From NCBI GenBank assembly GCA_002338885.1, contig DDJI01000032.1, forward strand, positions 16,927-25,085: 8,159 nucleotides of DNA, read 5' to 3'. Shown one piece after another: positions 1 to 4,193 of this stretch. The notes beneath the pieces are model-generated. The model saw only the letters and a program-made list of their open reading frames with translations, searched no databases and was not told the DNA's origin. Each line of letters opens with the position of its first letter. The first letter of the stretch is position 1. The DNA is from Ruminococcus sp. UBA1828. GTDB lineage: Bacteria > Bacillota > Clostridia > Oscillospirales > Ruminococcaceae. Position numbers and translations under genes: made by a program.

Positions 1-534
1 AGAGATTATATACTTGACGAGATCATGGCTAAGGCTATAGACGCGCCTCGTCCGACAGTATCCAAGTGGGCTCCCAAGATGCTCACCACCAAGGTGCCTG
101 TAGATAAGATAAGAGAGGTAATCGGATCGGGAGGAAAGGTTATTCAGAAGATCTCCGCCGATTGCGATGTAAAGATAGACATCAACGACGATGGAAATGT
201 GTTTGTATCCGGTCTTGACCTTGAGAAGGCTCAGAACGCCATATCCATAATCAAGACTATCGCATTTGACCCCGAGATAGGTTCTATCTACAAGGGCAAG
301 GTGGTTAGAATAATGAACTTCGGCGCATTTGTTGAGATAGCTCCCGGCAAGGACGGACTTGTGCACATATCCAAGCTCGATATGCAAAGAGTAAACAAGG
401 TTGAGGATGTCGTTTCAATAGGCGACGAGATACTTGTAAAGGTTATCGAAATCGATGACCAGGGAAGAATAAACCTCAGCCGCAAGGATGCGCTTATCGA
501 TATGGCTGCTAAGAAGGCAGACAAGAAGGACTAA
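1..534 (+). CDS. pnp: Polynucleotide phosphorylase (PNPase), C-terminal part, 5' end outside the window
   Basis: Reading frame 1 is open from the first base and ends at TAA 532-534, giving the last 177 residues. The ATG at base 25 is internal, because the frame continues upstream of it. PNPase is a phosphate-dependent 3'-5' exoribonuclease that releases nucleoside diphosphates, acts as a cytoplasmic trimer and takes part in mRNA decay. The visible part has the short linker of the second RNase PH core (IDAPRP), then a KH domain with the RNA-binding GSGG loop inside VIGSGGKVIQKI (about bases 118-162). An S1 domain follows (about bases 280-510), with KGKVVRIMNFGAFVE and GLVHISKL, ending in NLSRKDAL. 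A short Lys/Ala/Asp tail closes the protein. KH followed by S1 at the very C-terminus is the PNPase arrangement. The catalytic RNase PH domains lie outside the window. The frame is intact, and the gene is followed by its own terminator. Confidence 0.97.
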   Translation, partial: RDYILDEIMAKAIDAPRPTVSKWAPKMLTTKVPVDKIREVIGSGGKVIQKISADCDVKIDINDDGNVFVSGLDLEKAQNAISIIKTIAFDPEIGSIYKGKVVRIMNFGAFVEIAPGKDGLVHISKLDMQRVNKVEDVVSIGDEILVKVIEIDDQGRINLSRKDALIDMAAKKADKKD

Positions 535-564
535 AAGACGGATATAAAACTTAATATAACCGCG

Positions 565-600
565 AAAATACAGCTCGGCATCTGCCGGGCTGTATTTTTT
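565..600 (+). terminator. Strong intrinsic terminator after pnp
   Basis: A 15-bp stem pairs 565-579 with 584-598, with a single G-U wobble and an ATCT loop at 580-583. The T-run 595-600 forms the 3' side of the stem base and the tail. The A-run at 565-568 opposite the T-run could make it work in both directions. It lies 30 nt after the pnp stop and separates pnp from the next gene. Confidence 0.93.
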
Positions 601-610
601 GCGCAGGATG

Positions 611-660
611 TAGCAATTTCGCGGCAGATGTGTTATCATATATTATATAAACTATATATG
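611..660 (+). promoter_or_regulatory. Candidate extended -10 promoter with an AT-rich inverted repeat, upstream of the ANT(6)-like gene
   Basis: After the pnp terminator the next gene needs its own promoter. The best match is TGT followed by TATCAT (631-639), an extended -10 with 5 of 6 consensus bases. The -35 opposite it, TAGCAA (611-616), is poor at 3 of 6 with a 17-nt spacer. Other -10-like words (TATATT, TATAAA) lie in the same AT-rich run, so the exact start cannot be fixed. CATATAT (637-643) and ATATATG (654-660) form a 7-bp inverted repeat around a 10-nt spacer, downstream of and overlapping this -10. It could be an operator, but such repeats also arise by chance in AT-rich DNA. Confidence 0.35.
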
Positions 661-675
661 CCGCATGCGCGGCGC

Positions 676-680
676 GGAGG
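676..680 (+). promoter_or_regulatory. Ribosome binding site GGAGG that fixes the start of the ANT(6)-like gene
   Basis: GGAGG ends 5 nt before ATG 686. An earlier in-frame ATG at 665 lies upstream of this site and has no Shine-Dalgarno sequence of its own, so 686 is preferred. A 5-bp hairpin (GCCGC 660-664 with GCGGC 669-673, loop ATGC) lies 2 nt upstream of GGAGG and covers the rejected ATG. Confidence 0.8.
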
Positions 681-685
681 TAGCT

Positions 686-1537
686 ATGAGAACGGAATAT
701 GAGGTACTCGAACTTATAAAGTCGATTGCAAAAGACGACAGCAGAATCAAAGCCGTAGCGCTGTGCGGCTCAAGGGCTGATGAAAACTGCCCTAAGGATA
801 TTTATCAGGATTACGATGCGGAGTACTACGTGGAGGATATAAAACCGTTTTGGGATAACATGAAATGGTTTGAGGACTCGTTTGGCAAGACCATACTGTA
901 TCAGCTTCCGGAGGTTGTGGACGGAATTAAGGATGGCGACAGGTTTGCATACCTTGCCATATTCGAGGACGGTGTGAGAATAGACCTGAGCATTCTGAAA
1001 CTGCCGCAGAGAACGCCGCAGGACGGTTCAGAACCTAAAATCGTACTTTTGGACAAGTGCGGATTGTTTGACGGCGTGAGATTCAATCAGTGCTGCCATA
1101 ACGTCAGCGCACCCGACCAAAAGGAGTTTGCCGCATGCTGCAATGAGTTTTGGTGGTGCTTAAACAACGTGGCAAAGGGACTTGCAAGAGAGCAGATACC
1201 ATACGTAAAGAACATGTACGATATAAACGTCCGCCCCATGCTCGACAAGATGCTTTCGTGGTACATAGGCTCGATAACTGACTTTTCCGTCAGCTCGGGA
1301 AAGTACGGAAAGTACTTTAAAAAGTATCTTCCGGACAGCATATACTCAAAGTACCTTCGCGCATACTGCCTTTCCGACCCGATGAGAATATGGACGTCGG
1401 TGATCAGTACGTGCAAGTTGTTTTCCGACGTGGCAAAGCTTGTAGCGTCAGAGCTTGGGCTTAAATACAACCAGTCGGAGGAGGATGGCTCGAGAATTTA
1501 CATGATGAACGTCAAAAACGGGGTCTACTCCCTGTGA
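686..1537 (+). CDS. Aminoglycoside 6-adenylyltransferase family protein (ANT(6)/AadK-like)
   Basis: The 283-residue product matches the length and pattern of the streptomycin adenylyltransferase family (ANT(6), AadK), cytoplasmic enzymes that transfer AMP from ATP to the 6-hydroxyl of streptomycin. The N-terminal nucleotidyltransferase fold shows LCGSRA (residues 26-31, with the GSR nucleotide-binding turn). QDYDAEYYV (41-49) carries the metal-binding pair D42 and D44, and VRIDLSI (97-103) carries the third carboxylate, D100. The helical C-terminal half has the typical CCNEFWW (151-157), VAKGLAREQIPYVKNMYD (162-179) and TDFSVSSGKYGKYFKKYL (198-215). All recognisable catalytic positions are present and the frame is intact. 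It stands alone between a terminator and two terminator-like hairpins, and its base and codon use resemble its neighbours, so recent transfer is not evident. Chromosomal relatives exist (B. subtilis aadK). Substrate and any resistance phenotype are inferred from family only, so no symbol is given. Confidence 0.88.
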   Translation: MRTEYEVLELIKSIAKDDSRIKAVALCGSRADENCPKDIYQDYDAEYYVEDIKPFWDNMKWFEDSFGKTILYQLPEVVDGIKDGDRFAYLAIFEDGVRIDLSILKLPQRTPQDGSEPKIVLLDKCGLFDGVRFNQCCHNVSAPDQKEFAACCNEFWWCLNNVAKGLAREQIPYVKNMYDINVRPMLDKMLSWYIGSITDFSVSSGKYGKYFKKYLPDSIYSKYLRAYCLSDPMRIWTSVISTCKLFSDVAKLVASELGLKYNQSEEDGSRIYMMNVKNGVYSL

Positions 1538-1582
1538 TGCACGCTCGCGCATGAGCGAATGCCAATTGAATATATGAAATTT

Positions 1583-1618
1583 GCGGGTTTTCGGCAGCTG
1601 CCGGATGCCCGCTTTTTT
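1583..1618 (+). terminator. Intrinsic terminator after the ANT(6)-like gene
   Basis: GCGGGT (1583-1588) pairs with GCCCGC (1607-1612), including one T-G wobble. The interior holds the perfect palindrome CGGCAGCTGCCG (1592-1603), which forms an inner hairpin. Six T follow at 1613-1618. A smaller hairpin, CGCTC 1542-1546 with GAGCG 1553-1557, lies just after the stop codon and has no T-tract. Confidence 0.85.
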
Positions 1619-1635
1619 GCGCCTTCGTCAGCTTA

Positions 1636-1669
1636 CGTCCGACCGCTGAAAATTGCGGGACGATTTTTT
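1636..1669 (+). terminator. Second, weaker terminator-like hairpin
   Basis: CGTC (1636-1639) pairs with GACG (1659-1662), and CCGC (1643-1646) pairs with GCGG (1655-1658), across a 3-nt bulge (1640-1642). The loop is 8 nt. T-runs follow at 1664-1669 and 1673-1678. It would act as a backup to the hairpin just upstream. The bulge makes it less certain. Confidence 0.5.
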
Positions 1670-1676
1670 ACGTTTT

Positions 1677-1706
1677 TTGCATAAATCACGGTTTATTGTT
1701 TAGTAT
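1677..1706 (+). promoter_or_regulatory. Weak candidate promoter for the nucleotidyltransferase fusion gene
   Basis: TTGCAT (1677-1682) and TAGTAT (1701-1706) are separated by 18 nt and lie between two terminator-like hairpins and the next gene, where a promoter is expected. Both hexamers are imperfect, and TATACC (1704-1709) is an alternative -10. The position supports it more than the sequence does. Confidence 0.22.
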
Positions 1707-1723
1707 ACCGACATAAGACCATA

Positions 1724-1763
1724 CGCGCATTGCGCATGCTTGTAAGCTTGAGCACATTGCGCG
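1724..1763 (+). repeat. Imperfect inverted repeat in the leader of the fusion gene
   Basis: CGCGCATTGCGC (1724-1735) and GCACATTGCGCG (1752-1763) can pair at 10 of 12 positions, with T-T and C-A mismatches. The loop (1736-1751) contains GCTTGTAAGC (1738-1747), which can form a small inner hairpin. The structure ends 6 nt before the AAAGGA ribosome binding site. It may be an RNA hairpin affecting translation or stability, or a protein-binding site in DNA. The two arms also share the direct repeat CATTGCGC. Confidence 0.5.
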
Positions 1764-1769
1764 CCTTTG

Positions 1770-1775
1770 AAAGGA
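1770..1775 (+). promoter_or_regulatory. Ribosome binding site AAAGGA that fixes the start of the fusion gene
   Basis: AAAGGA lies 8 nt before ATG 1784. The frame is open further upstream to a TTG at 1730, but that codon lies inside the inverted repeat and lacks a Shine-Dalgarno sequence. The protein homology also begins exactly at ATG 1784, with MQVVILAGGEG. Confidence 0.85.
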
Positions 1776-1783
1776 CGGATAAT

Positions 1784-3979
1784 ATGCAGGTTGTTATTTT
1801 GGCAGGCGGAGAGGGCAGGAGGCTCAGACCGCTGACATGCGACATGCCGAAGCCGCTTGTCAGGATGCTCGGCGTGCCGGTTATAAAAAGACTGCTTCAC
1901 GGGCTGAAGGAGTGCGGCTTTGACAGGGCGACGGTGGCGGATTATTACCTTGCAGATCTGCTTGAGTCAAGCCTCGGCAGCTCATGCGAGGGCGTGGATG
2001 TGGAGTACGTCAGGGAAAAAACGCCCTTGGGAACTGCGGGATGCGTCAGGGCTGCATGGAGCGGCAGCGGCGATACGCTTGTTGTGAGCGGCGACAGCGT
2101 GTGCAGCTTTGACTTTTCAAAAGCTGCGGCGTTTCACTCAAGCCATAATGCGGATGTCACTATACTTGCGCACAGGGTTGCGGATCCGCGTGAATATGGG
2201 CTGATCACAGCAGGCGAGGAGGGAAGAATAACCGGTTTTATTGAAAAGCCGGGGTATGACAGATGCCTGACCGATGCGGCAAACACCGGCACTTACATCA
2301 TCTCGGAAAGCGTGATGAAAAGAATACCCGTCGGCGAAAACGTGGACTTTGCCAAGGATGTATTCCCGCAGCTTTTGAAAGACGGGAAAAGGCTATACTG
2401 CCGCATTGAGGACGGCATATGGCACGACATCGGAGATATACCGTCCTTCATCAAATGCCAAAGGGAACTGCTTGAAAGGTCGGGCAAAAAGTATCTTGTT
2501 TGCAGCGGAGCAGGCTTTGACAAAAGCGCAATGATAGGCGACGGGAGCGTGCTCGAAGCCGATTCATACGTCGGCGCAGAGTGCAGAATACAGGGAAGCT
2601 GCGTGATGCAGCGCGCGGCAATCGGAGACGGATCCACCCTCACCGGCTGCATAGTTTCAGACGGCGCGGTGCTTGGCAGGGGCTGCAAAATAGGCAAAAA
2701 CGCCGTCGTGGGCAGCGGATGCATATTGGGCGCTGCGGTCACGGTAGACGAGGGCGTGAGAATTTACCCAAACACAAAAATCCCCTCCGGTTCTCGCGTG
2801 CGGGAGGATGTGTATGAGCAGGGATACCGGCTTTTGAGCATGGAGGAGTACGGAGCCGCATGCGGCATATCAAACTCACCCATGGATGCCATGAGGCTCG
2901 GCATGGCTGTGGTAAAGGCGCTTGAGCCGCAGACGGCGGAGATCGCAGTCGGGTATTCCGGCGAGCAGGAGTATTTGGCAAAGGCACTGTCGCTCGGCGC
3001 GGGATGCGCAGGAGCAAGGGTGTACAATCTTGGCAGGTCAACCGCCGCGATGACTGTGTACGCAGCAAGAAAGCTTTCGCTGCGCTACTGCATACATGTG
3101 TCAGACGCAATAAGAATAATGAGGTCGGACAGAATAGAGCTTGCACGGTCGGAAGAGAGAAAAATTGAGATGTGCTTTAACCGCGGAGAGCTGCCGAGCG
3201 GGCTTGAGAGCGTGCCGGAAACTGATGTCCGCTCCATCACCGAGCTGTATAAAAAGGAGCTTGCGGGAACGTATCCGGCGGAGTTTAGGGGAGCTTACGG
3301 CTTTGAGTCGGGCAGCGAGGAGGAAAAGCAGGCGTTTTGGTGCATATGCGGCTCAAATGGCAGGGATGACTGCGTAAAAGACCGCGCGGGATGCTTTGTG
3401 CGGGTGACCGGAACGCCGGAGGTAAGCGTTGTCTTAAAGGAGAGCAAAACGATGTTTTCGTGGAGCCACCTGATCATATTGGCATGCAAGGCACGGCTTG
3501 CCGAGGGAAAGGATTTGTACCTTACGCCGAGGGCGCCGGCGTACTGCGATGAGCTTGCCGAAAAAGCGGGCAGAACCGCATACCGCATCTATCCCGACGA
3601 CAGCGCCGCAGTTGACGATTATTGCTGGGATCCCATAGCGCTTGTTGCAAACAGCTTAAAATACTGCGCCGAAAATAAAAAAAGCCTTGCCGGTGCTTTA
3701 AATGAGCTGCCCGAAATGTACTACGAGCAAAGAACCATAACCACGCGCTCGGAGCTGCCGAAAATTCTCAGAGAAGATTTTTGCGGGCTGCAAAACGACT
3801 CTATGGGCAGAGATATTATTTTGCACACGAGCGGCGCAACTGGCCATATAAAGCCCAAAAAGAGCGGGAAAGCGCTTGCCTTGTACGTTGAAGCGGTGTC
3901 CGCGGAGGCTGCTGCGGAGCTTTGCGACGACGTTTTAAGAAGGCTCGGAGACGGCGCTCAACTTGACATCAACGTGTGA
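1784..3979 (+). CDS. Sugar-1-phosphate nucleotidyltransferase fused to a degenerate phosphohexomutase-like domain
   Basis: The product has 731 residues in three parts. Residues 1-235 are a Rossmann-type nucleotidyltransferase that should join a sugar 1-phosphate and an NTP into an NDP-sugar plus pyrophosphate. Its motifs look intact: AGGEGRRLRPLT (7-18), PKPL (22-25), SGDS with metal-binding D104, EKP (154-156), NTGTY (167-171) and WHDIGD with D215. Residues 246-340 hold hexapeptide repeats of a left-handed beta-helix. Residues 362-731 follow the outline of a phosphomannomutase/phosphoglucomutase, as in known ManC-PMM fusions, but at about 370 residues they are shorter than usual (about 450). 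I cannot find the TASHNP serine loop, the DxDxD metal loop or the GExSGH sugar loop. The phosphate loop RPSGTEPK appears as KPKKSGKA (690-697). The half is probably non-catalytic. Cysteine is frequent (28 residues). Which sugar and nucleotide are used cannot be told: GDP-mannose or a glucose nucleotide are both possible. It seems to be its own transcription unit. Confidence 0.88.
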   Translation: MQVVILAGGEGRRLRPLTCDMPKPLVRMLGVPVIKRLLHGLKECGFDRATVADYYLADLLESSLGSSCEGVDVEYVREKTPLGTAGCVRAAWSGSGDTLVVSGDSVCSFDFSKAAAFHSSHNADVTILAHRVADPREYGLITAGEEGRITGFIEKPGYDRCLTDAANTGTYIISESVMKRIPVGENVDFAKDVFPQLLKDGKRLYCRIEDGIWHDIGDIPSFIKCQRELLERSGKKYLVCSGAGFDKSAMIGDGSVLEADSYVGAECRIQGSCVMQRAAIGDGSTLTGCIVSDGAVLGRGCKIGKNAVVGSGCILGAAVTVDEGVRIYPNTKIPSGSRVREDVYEQGYRLLSMEEYGAACGISNSPMDAMRLGMAVVKALEPQTAEIAVGYSGEQEYLAKALSLGAGCAGARVYNLGRSTAAMTVYAARKLSLRYCIHVSDAIRIMRSDRIELARSEERKIEMCFNRGELPSGLESVPETDVRSITELYKKELAGTYPAEFRGAYGFESGSEEEKQAFWCICGSNGRDDCVKDRAGCFVRVTGTPEVSVVLKESKTMFSWSHLIILACKARLAEGKDLYLTPRAPAYCDELAEKAGRTAYRIYPDDSAAVDDYCWDPIALVANSLKYCAENKKSLAGALNELPEMYYEQRTITTRSELPKILREDFCGLQNDSMGRDIILHTSGATGHIKPKKSGKALALYVEAVSAEAAAELCDDVLRRLGDGAQLDINV

Positions 3980-3991
3980 TTGTAGTATGAT
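3963..3991 (+). promoter_or_regulatory. Near-consensus sigma-A-type promoter for rnj-gdpP
   Basis: TTGACA (3963-3968, 6 of 6) and TATGAT (3986-3991, 5 of 6) are separated by exactly 17 nt. This is the best promoter match in the window. The -35 lies inside the last codons of the fusion gene, whose stop is TGA 3977-3979. Transcription would begin near 3998 and leave a leader of about 195 nt before rnj. No convincing terminator lies between the fusion gene and rnj, so some read-through from upstream is also possible. Confidence 0.75.
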
Positions 3992-3992
3992 A

Positions 3993-4008
3993 ACTATAAA
4001 TTTATAGT
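3993..4008. repeat. Perfect 16-bp palindrome over the predicted transcription start
   Basis: ACTATAAATTTATAGT is a perfect palindrome with no spacer. It begins 1 nt after the -10 box and covers the predicted start near 3998. A dimeric repressor bound here would block the promoter. It could instead act in RNA, although an 8-bp arm with no loop folds poorly. The sequence is AT-rich, but an exact 16-bp palindrome is unlikely by chance at one given site. I do not recognise the regulator. Confidence 0.6.
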
Positions 4009-4017
4009 AGGGGCAGT

Positions 4018-4077
4018 ATGTCAGCGCGTGCCGGCGAAGGATGCGTCGGCTCACGGCGGGACAGCTTAATTAAATAG
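4018..4077 (+). CDS. Possible 19-residue leader peptide upstream of rnj
   Basis: ATG 4018 opens a frame of 19 codons ending at TAG 4075-4077. AGGGG (4009-4013) lies 4 nt upstream and is a plausible ribosome binding site. The peptide, MSARAGEGCVGSRRDSLIK, resembles nothing I know and has no run of one amino acid of the kind seen in attenuation leaders. The ORF lies wholly within the predicted leader and ends just before a T-run (4081-4085) and the structured region. Its translation could affect folding of the downstream RNA. It may also be chance. Confidence 0.25.
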   Translation: MSARAGEGCVGSRRDSLIK

Positions 4078-4151
4078 AGCTTTTTGGGAACGGCAGTGTG
4101 ATAAGCGGCTGATAAAGATGCTGATCAGCACAAAACATTTGCCGAGTCCCG
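4057..4151 (+). promoter_or_regulatory. Structured leader with competing stems upstream of rnj
   Basis: Two long-range pairings share the same 3' strand. Pairing A joins GGGA (4086-4089) to TCCC (4147-4150) and CGGCA (4091-4095) to TGCCG (4140-4144), which is 9 bp around a small internal loop. It encloses a hairpin formed either by the palindrome TGCTGATCAGCA (4119-4130) or by GCTGAT (4108-4113) with ATCAGC (4124-4129). Pairing B joins CGGGAC (4057-4062) to GTCCCG (4146-4151), 6 perfect bp, and excludes the outer part of A. The region matches no riboswitch class that I can recognise. It ends about 30 nt before the rnj ribosome binding site GAAAGGA (4182-4188). The folding is worked out by eye and no energies were computed. 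Confidence 0.35.
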
Positions 4152-4193
4152 TACATAAATATATTTTACCAATAGGAAAACGAAAGGATATAC

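Noticed and set aside
665..685. Upstream ATG at 665 as the start of the ANT(6)-like gene
   Set aside because: It has no Shine-Dalgarno sequence, sits in the loop of a small hairpin, and lies before the GGAGG that serves ATG 686.
1087..1470. Minus-strand open frame of 127 codons
   Set aside because: It is fully antisense to the conserved helical half of the ANT(6)-like gene, with no family resemblance.
1730..1783. Longer start (TTG 1730) for the nucleotidyltransferase fusion
   Set aside because: The extra 18 residues are not part of the family, the codon lies in an inverted repeat, and ATG 1784 has a well-spaced AAAGGA.
2293..2742. Minus-strand open frame of 149 codons
   Set aside because: It lies opposite the nucleotidyltransferase and beta-helix of the fusion gene, has no motif and no ribosome binding site, and is Pro/Ser-rich as antisense frames of this composition tend to be.
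4063..4085. Terminator or attenuator: AGCT 4063-4066 pairing with AGCT 4078-4081, followed by a T-run
   Set aside because: The stem is only 4-5 bp with an AT-rich interior and its last base overlaps the T-run, too weak to call a terminator.
4139..4167. Second promoter closer to rnj: TTGCCG, 17 nt, TATTTT
   Set aside because: Each hexamer has only 4 of 6 consensus bases, and the -35 lies within a predicted RNA stem. The upstream promoter at 3963 is far better.
3998..4193. ydaO-type c-di-AMP riboswitch upstream of rnj-gdpP
   Set aside because: It would make biological sense, but I could not match the conserved ydaO segments to this leader. The regions are only loosely GC-rich and the order of elements does not fit. 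An Rfam scan would decide.
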